64,000 bases of DNA from contig CP143548.1 in NCBI GenBank assembly GCA_037015955.1, forward strand, positions 1,668,001 through 1,732,000, read 5' to 3'. Source of the stretch: Lachnospiraceae bacterium JLR.KK008. Its GTDB lineage: Bacteria; Bacillota; Clostridia; Lachnospirales; Lachnospiraceae. A program made the position numbers and the translations under genes. The notes beneath the pieces are model-generated. The model had not been told where the DNA came from and did not search any database. It saw only the letters and a list, made by a program, of their open reading frames with translations. Below are positions 1-8,901 of the stretch, one piece after another (within the stretch, counting starts at the first letter, position 1; the number at the start of each line of letters is the position of its first letter).

Positions 1-1
1 G

Positions 2-1882
2 ATCGGTGAAGATTTCCGACTCAAACGCGCCGCCGAAGCCATAAAGCCTCTGACGGCCGCATCACCGGTATTTGCCAAAATCGGGCAGCTTTTGGATGCG
101 CTGCTGAAGGACTGTCAGGAAGCATCCACGCTTGTTTTAGAAGCCATCACGCTTGTGGATGCGGTTCTCTGCACACAGGCGGCAGTCGATGTGCCGGGGG
201 AATTGCAGGAAATAGAAACCGCCGAATGGGGAAGTACTGTGACAAGCGCCCCTTATTCCGCCCTTTATCCGCTTCTTGACGCACTGACAAGTTCCGGAAA
301 CGGAAGATACGGATATGTGCTGGAAGCACACGAGACACAGCCGGAACTGTTTGAGGATTACCGGGTCAAACCGGTACTTGTCAGAGCGCTCGGCGCTTCC
401 TATTCGGAACTGGCGGATCATGCCGCGCAGTGGCTGAAGGAATGCGGCACCTCGATCCTGCCTTTACTGGAACAGGACTTTGACCCCAAAGGAAAAAAAG
501 AAATGGTACGGAGGGTGCATGTAATCGACGCCCTGGCGGGAGCATCCGCCAATGACTTTTACATAAAACATCTGCCACAGGCAGAGAAAGAAGTGCGGAG
601 CGCCCTGATCTATGGGCTGCGCCATTGCCCGAAAAACACGGAAATTCTCTTTGAACTGGCAAAAACCGAGAGAGGAAACTGCAAAAAGACAACGCTTCAT
701 GCACTGGCATCCCTGAGTGATGAACAGACCCGGCAATATTGGCACGATTTCATGGACAAAAACCCGTTGCAGGCACTTCCCTATCTGGAAGAGACTGACA
801 GCCCATGGGCGTCAGACCTTGTGGGGGAAGGACTGCGTCAGCTTCTGGAACCATGGCATACTGTGGACGCCGGCGGGCAGATGCCGGAGCTGACCAAAGA
901 GACGGCAGCTCTCATCGAGGCCTATTTGCGGGCACTGCCGGGTAAGACCGGAAACAGGGCATTGTCCTGTTGGTATTTTGCCGCGACGATGGGCAGCAAG
1001 CTGGATCGCTGTATTGTGGGAGAAAAGTCTCCCTGGTGTCTGGAGCATCTTTCCGGAATCCGTCTCGGATGGAATGCGCGCAGCCAGAAGAATTTCTGTT
1101 TTTCCCGAGCGATTCCCTGTCTGCTTCACTATGCCATGGTCTTAAAGCCGGATCAGAATCTTGCAAAACTGGCCCTGACCTTTTACGATACGATCGGAGA
1201 GCCTTATTTCCCGGCCGCTTTGACAGCGCAGCTCTTCTTTGCACCGGAAAGAGAGTTCAGCGACTGGCTGGAGGCGCAAATGTACCAGAAAGCTGTCTTT
1301 GGGAAAAAATTACGGAAAAATCTGCTCCCTGGTCTGGAGAGTGGTCTTTCGCTCATATCATGGAATGAAAAGGATCAATGCTATGAGATGAAACGTTACC
1401 GGTACAGTCAGGTGGAGGATACGAATGTTACCATATGTCAGCGCGTCCCCCAGCCGCTGAACGGTTATGTCACTGATCTGTTGATTGACTGCAGGACCAC
1501 AGGACTTGATTTTATCCTGTTTCGCTGGGTCCGGCCGCATGACCGGACATACTGTGAAAAGCTGGCTCATTATTTTTATGAACGGGCGCGGACCGTCACC
1601 GGCAACAACAATATGTATCTGACACCGATGAAACAGTGCGGGATGACGGAATGCGCGGGTCTGGCCACGAAACATTTCAAGACAAGAGGAACTGTCTCAG
1701 GCTGGGAGGTATGGAGTTATCTGCAGCAGATGCCGGGGACCTGGCAGGCAAAACAAAAAGAGGCGGAGGCGCTCTGTGAACTTGTAAAGGCAGGAAACAT
1801 AAAGGGCACCAATCTCAGAGAACGGCTGGAGGAGTTTATCGATCTTGCCAGAGCGGAGAGCTGTCAGGAACGAAATCTGTAA
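2..1882 (+). CDS. HEAT-repeat-like protein of a MoxR/DUF5682/vWA cluster, 5' partial
   Basis: The reading frame is open from base 2 with no stop, so the gene begins upstream of the window; an internal TTG at 92 is unlikely to be the true start. Residues encoded at about 500-800 form repeated paired-helix segments (for example VIDALAGASANDFYIKHL and LIYGLRHCPKNTEILFEL) that resemble HEAT/ARM repeats. The C-terminal third is richer in aromatic residues and cysteines and matches no domain I recognise. The stop is 16 bases before the MoxR ATPase gene and the ribosome site of that gene directly follows it, so the two are probably co-transcribed. The likely role is a scaffold or substrate-recognition partner of the ATPase; that is inference from position. 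Catalytic motifs were not seen. Confidence 0.72.
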   Translation: MGEDFRLKRAAEAIKPLTAASPVFAKIGQLLDALLKDCQEASTLVLEAITLVDAVLCTQAAVDVPGELQEIETAEWGSTVTSAPYSALYPLLDALTSSGNGRYGYVLEAHETQPELFEDYRVKPVLVRALGASYSELADHAAQWLKECGTSILPLLEQDFDPKGKKEMVRRVHVIDALAGASANDFYIKHLPQAEKEVRSALIYGLRHCPKNTEILFELAKTERGNCKKTTLHALASLSDEQTRQYWHDFMDKNPLQALPYLEETDSPWASDLVGEGLRQLLEPWHTVDAGGQMPELTKETAALIEAYLRALPGKTGNRALSCWYFAATMGSKLDRCIVGEKSPWCLEHLSGIRLGWNARSQKNFCFSRAIPCLLHYAMVLKPDQNLAKLALTFYDTIGEPYFPAALTAQLFFAPEREFSDWLEAQMYQKAVFGKKLRKNLLPGLESGLSLISWNEKDQCYEMKRYRYSQVEDTNVTICQRVPQPLNGYVTDLLIDCRTTGLDFILFRWVRPHDRTYCEKLAHYFYERARTVTGNNNMYLTPMKQCGMTECAGLATKHFKTRGTVSGWEVWSYLQQMPGTWQAKQKEAEALCELVKAGNIKGTNLRERLEEFIDLARAESCQERNL

Positions 1883-1898
1883 GGAGAGAGGAGAGAAC

Positions 1899-2984
1899 AT
1901 GGAACAACAATTATTGCGGCTGCCTGCGGAGCAGCTCTTTCAGAAGGAGATCGAGGCGCTGATCGCCGCGGAGACAGAGCAGATTCCGGCCGGATGGCGG
2001 ATGTCACCCCGGTCGGTGAGAACTTACCTGTGCGGCGGAAAAGCAGGAAATACCGTGATCACCCCCAAATATATCGGCAATGAACGGCTTGTGGAAATCG
2101 CAGTGGCCACCCTTGTGACAGACCGCGCCCTCCTTCTGATCGGAGAACCGGGAACTGCCAAGAGCTGGCTGTCCGAGCATCTGACGGCAGCCATCAACGG
2201 GGATTCGACCAAAGTCATACAGGGAACGGCAGGAACGACCGAAGAACAGATCCGCTATTCCTGGAACTATGCCATGCTCATTGCAAATGGTCCCTCTCCG
2301 GAAGCCATGCTGAAAAGTCCTGTTTTTCATGCGATGGAGACGGGAAGCATTGCCCGTCTGGAAGAGATTTCCCGCTGCGCTTCGGAGGTACAGGATGCGC
2401 TGATTTCGATTTTATCGGAAAAACGTATTTCCGTACCGGAGTTGTCTCTGGAAGTGCCGGCGCAGAAGGGATTTTCGATTATCGCCACAGCCAATACGAG
2501 AGACAAAGGCGTCAATGAAATGTCTGCAGCCTTAAAGAGAAGGTTCAATATCGTCGTGCTTCCGTCTCCGCCTGATCTGGAGTCTGAGATGGACATTGTC
2601 CGGACGAGAGTGGAACAGCTCTCGGAAAATCTGGATCTGAATGCCGCCCTCCCACAGGACGAGACAGTGGAAAAAGTCTGTACGATTTTCCGGGAACTTC
2701 GGGCGGGCCAGACACTCGACCGCAGTCAGAAGGTAAAGACGCCGACCGGAGTGCTGTCCACCGCCGAGGCCATCTCTCTGTTGTGTAACAGTATGGCGCT
2801 GGCCGGGAGCTTTGGAAACGGCAGCATTGCGGATGCCGATCTGGCGGCAGGACTGCAGGGTGCGGTCATCAAAGATGAGGAAAAGGATGCCGTCGCCTGG
2901 AAAGAGTACCTAGATAATATTATGAAAAAACGTGGAAGCAAATGGTCCGGTCTGTACCGGGCCTGTAAGGAGTTGAACGATTGA
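1899..2984 (+). CDS. MoxR-type AAA+ ATPase (YehL-like)
   Basis: The 361-residue protein carries a Walker A motif GEPGTAKS at residues 82-89, a sensor-1 segment ATANTRDKG near 196-204, and the basic segment ALKRRF near 211-216, where an arginine finger is expected. The Walker B region reads IARLEEISR, with Glu-Glu where most AAA+ proteins have Asp-Glu. The segment after it, EVQDALISILSEKRI, is typical of MoxR ATPases. ATG at 1899 is preferred because AAGGAGAGAGGAGAG lies just upstream; a longer form from 1845 would overlap the previous gene. MoxR ATPases act with vWA-domain partners as chaperone-like or assembly factors, and such a partner lies two genes downstream. The stop overlaps the next start by one base (TGATG), suggesting translational coupling. 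The substrate is unknown. Confidence 0.85.
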   Translation: MEQQLLRLPAEQLFQKEIEALIAAETEQIPAGWRMSPRSVRTYLCGGKAGNTVITPKYIGNERLVEIAVATLVTDRALLLIGEPGTAKSWLSEHLTAAINGDSTKVIQGTAGTTEEQIRYSWNYAMLIANGPSPEAMLKSPVFHAMETGSIARLEEISRCASEVQDALISILSEKRISVPELSLEVPAQKGFSIIATANTRDKGVNEMSAALKRRFNIVVLPSPPDLESEMDIVRTRVEQLSENLDLNAALPQDETVEKVCTIFRELRAGQTLDRSQKVKTPTGVLSTAEAISLLCNSMALAGSFGNGSIADADLAAGLQGAVIKDEEKDAVAWKEYLDNIMKKRGSKWSGLYRACKELND

Positions 2985-5248
2985 TGGGACAGTATGAGGG
3001 AATCTCTGTTTTTGGAATCCGCCATCTCTCTCCGGCAGGAGCGTACCATCTGCGTAATTTTTTATCCGAAAAGAATCCCCGTCTTGTGCTGGTAGAAGGG
3101 CCCTGCGATTTCAACGATCTTCTGGATGATATGGTCCGCCCTGAGACGAAACCGCCGATCGCCGTTCTCGCCTACACAAAACAGGCGCCGGTACGCACGA
3201 TTCTCTATCCATTTGCCGAGTATTCTCCCGAATATCAGGCAGTTTTATGGTGCTGCGAACAGAAGCGGTGCGTGCGCTTTATTGATCTGCCTTCCGAAGT
3301 CTTTCTGGCGCTTCCTCCTGAGATTCTGCCGGATAACGAACAGGGCGAGGAGGGACGACTGTCAGTCTACGAGAGACTGGACAGAGAGACCGGAGAGGAC
3401 GGACAGGAGACGTTTTGGGAACGTGTTATGGAGCACGCGCAGGATGCACACAGCTACCGGGACGGAGCGGCCGCGTTTGGGAAAAATCTGCGGGAACTGA
3501 CAGGCGGCAGAGAGGGCGACTGGGCGGAGATCATTGTTCGGGAAGCCTATATGCGCCGCCAGATTTCCGATGCCCTGCAGGAGGGTTATGCCCCGGAAGA
3601 GATCGTCATCGTGACGGGAGCCTATCATGTGGAAGGATTGACGGAAGGAACGCCGATGTCAGACACGCAGATCGATACTCTGCCAAGAGCAGAGGCCAGT
3701 CATACGCTGATGCCTTATTCATATTACCGCCTTTCAACGAGAGCCGGCTATGGCGCCGGGAACAAAGCGCCTGCCTATTATTCTCTGCTGTGGGAAGCTC
3801 TGGAGCTGGAACAGCCGCAGCGGACAGCCTACAGTTACCTGTCAAGGATTGCCGGATATGAGAGAAGAAATGGAAATCCTGTCTCTTCCGCACAGACGAT
3901 TGAAGCCGTGCGTCTGGCAGGCGCACTGGCAAAGCTGCGGGGCAGTGAACTCCCAGCGCTCCGGGATCTGCGGGAAGCGGCGGTCACTCTCATGGGCGGC
4001 GGCAGCTTTTCGGCGATCAGCCTGGCGGTTGCGGACACGGAGATCGGTACAAAGATCGGCGCACTGCCTGACGGCGTAAGCCGCACGAGCATTCAGGAAG
4101 ATTTTTACCGACAGTTAAAAGAATGGAAGCTGGAAAAGTACCGCGATCTGACCGCACAGGATCTGCCGCTTGATCTGCGCGAGAACCGCAATGTGAAAAG
4201 CGAAAAGTCAGCCTTTCTCGATCTGAACCGTTCCTCCTTTCTGCACTGTCTGCGTGTGTTGCATGTCAGCTTTGCAGCGCTGCAAAAGAACAATCAGGAA
4301 AATGCCACCTGGGCGGAAAAATGGGTCGTCAGATGGACTCCCGAGGCGGAGATTGAGCTGGTGGAGGCTGCTCTCAAGGGAGATACGGTCGCACAGGCCG
4401 CGTCCTTTGTGATGAAAGAGCGTACAGAACGGGCACCTTCCATGAAAGAGATCAGTGAGGTTATTGAAGATGCCTTTACCTGTGGGATGTCAGAGGCCGT
4501 ATGTTATGCCACTTCAGCTCTGCAGGCAATGTCGGTGGAGGCCGCCTCTCTGGAAGAGCTGGCCGCAGCGGCAGACCGTCTGTCTTTTGTCGTTCAGTAC
4601 GGGAATATCAGAAGGCTGGACATTTCTCCGCTGGTACCGATATTGAAACAGATCTTTTACCGTTCCTGCCTGATCCTGACACAGTCCTGTGTCTGCGATG
4701 ACAACGGCAGTAAGAGCATTCTCACAGCGATCGAACGTCTGAATGCGGCGTCGCTGGCTCATGATTTCCTCGATGAGACATCATGGCTGGCCGCGCTGCA
4801 GGAGACGGCGCAGCGGGATGATTTGAATACAAAGCTGTCAGGATTTGCGGCCGCCATTTTACTGGAGCGTGGCCGTATTGATGCCGGGACGTTAAAGCTG
4901 GAAGTCAGACGCCGGTTATCAAAAGGAGTGCCTGCAGATCTGGGAGCCGGATGGTTTGAGGGCCTTGCCATGCGCAACCGCTATGCGCTGATCGCCAGAC
5001 TTTCCCTGTGGGAAAGTCTCGACGAATATCTGGACACGCTCGACGAGGATGAATTCAAGAGAGCGCTGATTTTCCTGCGCCGCGCGTTCGCGGATTTTTC
5101 TTCTATGGAGAAGGATGGCATTGCCGAAAATCTGGGAGAGATCTGGGGACTTAACGGACAACAAATCAGTGAGAGCGTCAATGCGGCAGTCAGCGAGGAA
5201 GAAAAAAAACTGCTTGACGGTCTGGATGACTTTGATTTTGATCTGTGA
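2984..5248 (+). CDS. DUF5682 family protein (YehM-like), TraB/ChaN-like N-terminal motifs
   Basis: This 754-residue protein sits between the MoxR ATPase and the vWA gene, the usual place for a DUF5682/YehM protein. The N-terminal part shows a spaced motif series: GIRHLSPAG (His14), VEGP (Glu38), VREAYMRRQI (about 185-194) and GAYHVEG (His215). This pattern recalls the TraB/PrgY and ChaN/EreA-like fold, in which His and Glu residues line a putative active site. The remaining 500 residues are mostly helical with no motif recognised. ATG 2984 is chosen; TTG 2981 immediately before is an alternative, and AAGGAG at 2967-2972 could serve either. Enzymatic activity is possible but unproven, and the family's biochemical role is unknown to me. 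Confidence 0.78.
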   Translation: MGQYEGISVFGIRHLSPAGAYHLRNFLSEKNPRLVLVEGPCDFNDLLDDMVRPETKPPIAVLAYTKQAPVRTILYPFAEYSPEYQAVLWCCEQKRCVRFIDLPSEVFLALPPEILPDNEQGEEGRLSVYERLDRETGEDGQETFWERVMEHAQDAHSYRDGAAAFGKNLRELTGGREGDWAEIIVREAYMRRQISDALQEGYAPEEIVIVTGAYHVEGLTEGTPMSDTQIDTLPRAEASHTLMPYSYYRLSTRAGYGAGNKAPAYYSLLWEALELEQPQRTAYSYLSRIAGYERRNGNPVSSAQTIEAVRLAGALAKLRGSELPALRDLREAAVTLMGGGSFSAISLAVADTEIGTKIGALPDGVSRTSIQEDFYRQLKEWKLEKYRDLTAQDLPLDLRENRNVKSEKSAFLDLNRSSFLHCLRVLHVSFAALQKNNQENATWAEKWVVRWTPEAEIELVEAALKGDTVAQAASFVMKERTERAPSMKEISEVIEDAFTCGMSEAVCYATSALQAMSVEAASLEELAAAADRLSFVVQYGNIRRLDISPLVPILKQIFYRSCLILTQSCVCDDNGSKSILTAIERLNAASLAHDFLDETSWLAALQETAQRDDLNTKLSGFAAAILLERGRIDAGTLKLEVRRRLSKGVPADLGAGWFEGLAMRNRYALIARLSLWESLDEYLDTLDEDEFKRALIFLRRAFADFSSMEKDGIAENLGEIWGLNGQQISESVNAAVSEEEKKLLDGLDDFDFDL

Positions 5249-5322
5249 CCGTTGTGGCTTTGGCCGCTGTCTGTGTAAGCGACAGGCAGACCTCAGAAAA
5301 AAAGCGTATAGGGAGAACAATT

Positions 5323-6513
5323 ATGGATACTGAAACACGTATCAGCCGTTGGAGACTGATCCTCGGACAGGAAAGCGAAGACCGTTTTCAGAGTATGGGC
5401 GGACAAGGGCTCTCCGGTGAAATGGATCTGATGGATCAGGCTCTGGCAGCCATCTATAATAAAACGGAAAATGGCGGCTTCGGTTCTCCATCCGGCAGAG
5501 GCGGAGCGGGAAGCGGACCATCAAGCCCACAGATCAGCCGCTGGCTCGGAGATGTGCGAAGTCTGTTCGACAAAGATCTGGTGACGGTCATTCAGGGAGA
5601 CGCCATGACAAGATGCGGCCTGAAACAACTGATCTTTGAACCGGAACTGTTGGAAAATCTGGAGCCGGATGTGAATCTTGCAGCCACGATCCTGCTCTTA
5701 AAAGACCAGATTCCCAAACGTTCCAAGGAGAGTGTCCGCGTTTTTATCCGAAAGATCGTGGAAGAGCTCAACAAACTTCTGGAACAGGATATTCGGCGCG
5801 CGGTGACAGCCGCCGTCAACAGACGGAAGCATTCGCCGCTGCCTTCCGCGGCAGCGATGGACTATAAGATGACGATCTCGCGGAATTTGAAGCATTACAG
5901 CCCGGAGCTGAAGACGATCGTGCCGGAACATTTTTATTTTTTCGACAGAACGAGTACAACGGCTGCCAATAAGTGGAAAATTATTCTGGATATTGACCAG
6001 AGTGGTTCCATGGGAGAGTCGGTCATCTATTCTTCGATCATGAGCTGTATTCTCGCCAGTATGTCCAGTATCAGCACACATATCGTGGCATTCGATACGA
6101 ATATCGTCGATCTGACGGAAAAGAGCGAAGATCCGGTCGATCTGCTGTTCGGATTCCAGCTCGGAGGGGGGACGAATATTGATCAGTCGGTCGCTTACTG
6201 TGAAAAGCTGATCGAAAATCCTTCCAAAACATTGTTTTTCCTTATCTCCGATCTGGAGGAAGGTGGAAATCGGGCAGCTCTCCTCAGGCGGCTCTCGGAA
6301 ATGAAGCAGTCCGGGGTGACTGTAGTCTGCCTTCTGGCGCTTGCCGACGGTGGAAAGCCTTATTACGATGCACAGATGGCGCAGAAGATCGCCGGACTTG
6401 GAATTCCCTGCTTTGCCTGCAATCCACAGATGCTTCCTCAGCTCCTGGAACGGGCGCTGAAGGGACAGGATCTGGAGGCCATGCGCAAGGAATTTGAGAA
6501 ACGCAAGCAGTGA
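5323..6513 (+). CDS. vWA-domain protein with intact MIDAS motif (YehP/CoxE-like)
   Basis: This 396-residue protein has a helical N-terminal half with a short Gly/Ser-rich stretch at about 51-68. A C-terminal von Willebrand A domain begins near residue 218. The metal-ion-dependent adhesion site is complete: DQSGS at 225-229 and a later GGGTN segment supplying the conserved Thr. ATG 5323 is preceded by AGGGAGA; a start at 5245 would add 26 residues unlike the family and has no ribosome site. MoxR ATPases usually pair with vWA proteins that bind a substrate through the MIDAS metal, so this is the likely partner of the ATPase at 1899. No signal peptide or TM segment is visible, so the complex is probably cytoplasmic. 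Confidence 0.85.
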   Translation: MDTETRISRWRLILGQESEDRFQSMGGQGLSGEMDLMDQALAAIYNKTENGGFGSPSGRGGAGSGPSSPQISRWLGDVRSLFDKDLVTVIQGDAMTRCGLKQLIFEPELLENLEPDVNLAATILLLKDQIPKRSKESVRVFIRKIVEELNKLLEQDIRRAVTAAVNRRKHSPLPSAAAMDYKMTISRNLKHYSPELKTIVPEHFYFFDRTSTTAANKWKIILDIDQSGSMGESVIYSSIMSCILASMSSISTHIVAFDTNIVDLTEKSEDPVDLLFGFQLGGGTNIDQSVAYCEKLIENPSKTLFFLISDLEEGGNRAALLRRLSEMKQSGVTVVCLLALADGGKPYYDAQMAQKIAGLGIPCFACNPQMLPQLLERALKGQDLEAMRKEFEKRKQ

Positions 6514-6596
6514 AAAACCATACAGATTCATAAGGAAACTCATAATTGCCGCAGTATTTCCATAAATTGATAAAAACAGGCATCACAGGAGAGAAC

Positions 6597-6959
6597 ATGA
6601 ACTCTCATATTTCCTCTGAAAAAAAGTTACAGCTTGTGCGTAAGATACGGGAAGAACATCAGATGAACCGCGACACTGTGCGGGGCAGAGAAGCATTTCT
6701 GTATGGCAGGAACGTTCCCTATGAATCTTTTCAGGACGCCGGTATGGATGGGATGCAGGATGGGGAACTGCCTGTGTCCACCTTCCGTCTGCGGACTGCG
6801 GCAGCGCTCCTTCTCTTTGCGTTTTTTTATACTGCTTTTTCACAGAATAAAACGATCTTTGGTCTTGATACGCAACAGGTGTATGAGGCAGTAGAGACTG
6901 ACTATTCCCCGATTTTATTTGATTTTATGGAACAGATACCGTATACTTTACATGAATAA
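6597..6959 (+). CDS. Small single-TM protein of unknown function
   Basis: The protein has 120 residues. The N-terminal half is polar and charged (MNSHISSEKKLQLVRKIREE). One hydrophobic stretch (AAALLLFAFFYTAF) lies near residues 63-76. A short acidic tail of about 44 residues follows. ATG 6597 follows the ribosome site AGGAGAG. The topology suggests a cytoplasmic N-terminus, one membrane pass and an extracytoplasmic tail. I do not recognise a family. It precedes the radical SAM gene by only 31 bases and follows the vWA gene by 83 bases, so it could belong to either transcript. Confidence 0.62.
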   Translation: MNSHISSEKKLQLVRKIREEHQMNRDTVRGREAFLYGRNVPYESFQDAGMDGMQDGELPVSTFRLRTAAALLLFAFFYTAFSQNKTIFGLDTQQVYEAVETDYSPILFDFMEQIPYTLHE

Positions 6960-6990
6960 AACAGAAAGTAGAGGACAAAAAAACAACCGC

Positions 6991-8901
6991 ATGCGTAAAC
7001 TTGCTTTATCGGACGAAATACTACTGCAGGTGGAAAAACCTGCCAGATATATCGGAAACGAAATCAACAGCATTGTGAAACGGAAGTCAGAGACGCTCAT
7101 CCGTTTTGCCATGTGTTTTCCGGATGTGTATGAAATCGGCATGTCTCATCTGGGTATCCAGATCCTTTATGACATGTTGAACAGTTTTGACGATGTCTGG
7201 TGTGAAAGAGTTTATTCTCCGTGGATCGATCTGGACCGTATCATGCGTGAGCGGAAGATCCCACTCTTTGCCCTGGAATCCCAGGACCCGATCAGGGAAT
7301 TTGACTTTCTCGGCATCACAATCCAATACGAAATGTGTTATACGAATATATTACAGATTCTCGATCTGTCGGGAATCCCATTGCTGGCGAAAGACAGAGA
7401 GGAGACAGACCCGATTGTGATTGGCGGGGGTCCCTGTGTATACAATCCGGAGCCGATCGCGGATTTTTTTGATCTGTTTTATATCGGTGAGGGTGAAACC
7501 CAGTATCGGAATCTTCTTGATCTCTATCAGGATCACAAAAAAGCCGGCGGAAGCCGACTGGATTTCCTGCGGGCAGCGTCCCGGCTTCCGGGCATGTATG
7601 TCCCTGCCTTTTATGAAGTCACTTATCATGAGGACGGCACGATCGCTTCGTTTTCTCCGACGGAAGAAGGAATTCCCAAAACGGTCTGTAAAGAGCTGGT
7701 CATGGATCTCTCTGACACGTATTACCCGGAAAAACCGCTCGTACCTTTCATCAGGGCAACCCAGGACAGGGTTGTGCTGGAGATTCAGAGAGGTTGTATC
7801 CGTGGCTGCCGCTTCTGTCAGGCAGGGCAGTTGTACCGACCGGTACGGGAGCGGGATATGGAGATGCTGAAGCGGTATGCGGTTGCGATGCTTCGAAATA
7901 CGGGCCAGGAAGAGATTTCATTGAGTTCTTTGAGTTCCAGTGATTATTCGCATTTGGAAGAACTTGTCAATTATCTGATGGAAGTATGCGCCGAAAATAA
8001 AATCAACATTTCACTTCCGTCGCTTAGAATCGATGCCTTTTCTCTTGATGTGATGAGTAAAGTGCAGGATATTAAGAAAAGCAGCCTTACGTTTGCCCCG
8101 GAAGCGGGCAGTCAGAGGCTTCGGGATGTCATCAATAAGGGTTTGACTGAGTCGGTCATCATGACCGGGGCGGTCAATGCGTTCAAAGGGGGCTGGAGCA
8201 GGGTCAAATTATACTTCATGCTGGGGCTTCCTACGGAGACAGAGGAAGACATCAAAGCCATTGCTGCTCTCGCCAATCAAGTGGCGGCAGCCTACTATGA
8301 GACTGTGCCCAAAGAGAAGCGAACCGGAAAATGCCAGATCGTGGCCAGTACCTCTTTTTTTATTCCGAAACCATTTACGCCTTTTCAGTGGGCATGTCAG
8401 TGTACGAAAGAGCAATTTCTGGAAAAGGCTTATATGACACGGGCTGCCATCGCCGGACAGTTAAATCAGAAAAGCATCAAATATAACTGGCATGAGGCGG
8501 ATGCCAGTGTACTGGAAGGCGTATTCGCCCGAGGTGACAGACGGGTGGGACAAGTAATCCACATGGCTTATCAAAAGGGCTGCTTTTATGACGCCTGGGG
8601 CGAGCACTATAAAAATGACGTATGGCTTTCCTGTTTTGAGGAATGCGGCCTTGACATTGGTTTCTATACGACAAGGCAGCGCTCCCTCGAGGAAACGTTT
8701 CCCTGGGATTTCATCGACTGCGGTGTAACCAAAGAGTATTTGATACGGGAGTGGAACAAAGCGCTGGCGGCAGAGACTTCCCCCAACTGCCGCTTACAGT
8801 GTCAGGGGTGCGGGGCGGCCCGTTATGGCGGCGGTGTCTGCACGCAGCAGAGAGAGACGACAGCGCAAACGGCGCTGCCCGTTCAGGGAGGGAACAGATG
8901 A
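6991..8901 (+). CDS. B12-binding radical SAM protein, TIGR03960 family
   Basis: This 636-residue protein opens with a B12-binding-like region (residues about 20-170), including CFPDVYEIGMSHLGIQILY. A radical SAM core follows, with the 4Fe-4S cysteines C269, C273 and C276 in CIRGCRFCQAG. Later motifs such as TFAPEAGSQRLRDVINKG are typical of the TIGR03960 family. ATG 6991 gives the usual family start MRKLALSDE; the AGAGGA upstream is about 16 bases away, so ATG 6952 is a possible alternative. The stop overlaps the next start by four bases (ATGA). The family is widespread in Firmicutes beside TIGR03936 and RNase E/G genes, but its reaction is unknown. RNA modification is a reasonable but unproven guess. 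The protein should be cytoplasmic and oxygen-sensitive. Confidence 0.88.
   Translation: MRKLALSDEILLQVEKPARYIGNEINSIVKRKSETLIRFAMCFPDVYEIGMSHLGIQILYDMLNSFDDVWCERVYSPWIDLDRIMRERKIPLFALESQDPIREFDFLGITIQYEMCYTNILQILDLSGIPLLAKDREETDPIVIGGGPCVYNPEPIADFFDLFYIGEGETQYRNLLDLYQDHKKAGGSRLDFLRAASRLPGMYVPAFYEVTYHEDGTIASFSPTEEGIPKTVCKELVMDLSDTYYPEKPLVPFIRATQDRVVLEIQRGCIRGCRFCQAGQLYRPVRERDMEMLKRYAVAMLRNTGQEEISLSSLSSSDYSHLEELVNYLMEVCAENKINISLPSLRIDAFSLDVMSKVQDIKKSSLTFAPEAGSQRLRDVINKGLTESVIMTGAVNAFKGGWSRVKLYFMLGLPTETEEDIKAIAALANQVAAAYYETVPKEKRTGKCQIVASTSFFIPKPFTPFQWACQCTKEQFLEKAYMTRAAIAGQLNQKSIKYNWHEADASVLEGVFARGDRRVGQVIHMAYQKGCFYDAWGEHYKNDVWLSCFEECGLDIGFYTTRQRSLEETFPWDFIDCGVTKEYLIREWNKALAAETSPNCRLQCQGCGAARYGGGVCTQQRETTAQTALPVQGGNR

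Noticed and set aside
1845-1898. Longer N-terminus for the MoxR ATPase
   Set aside because: It would overlap the HEAT-like gene by 38 bases, while ATG 1899 has a strong ribosome site.
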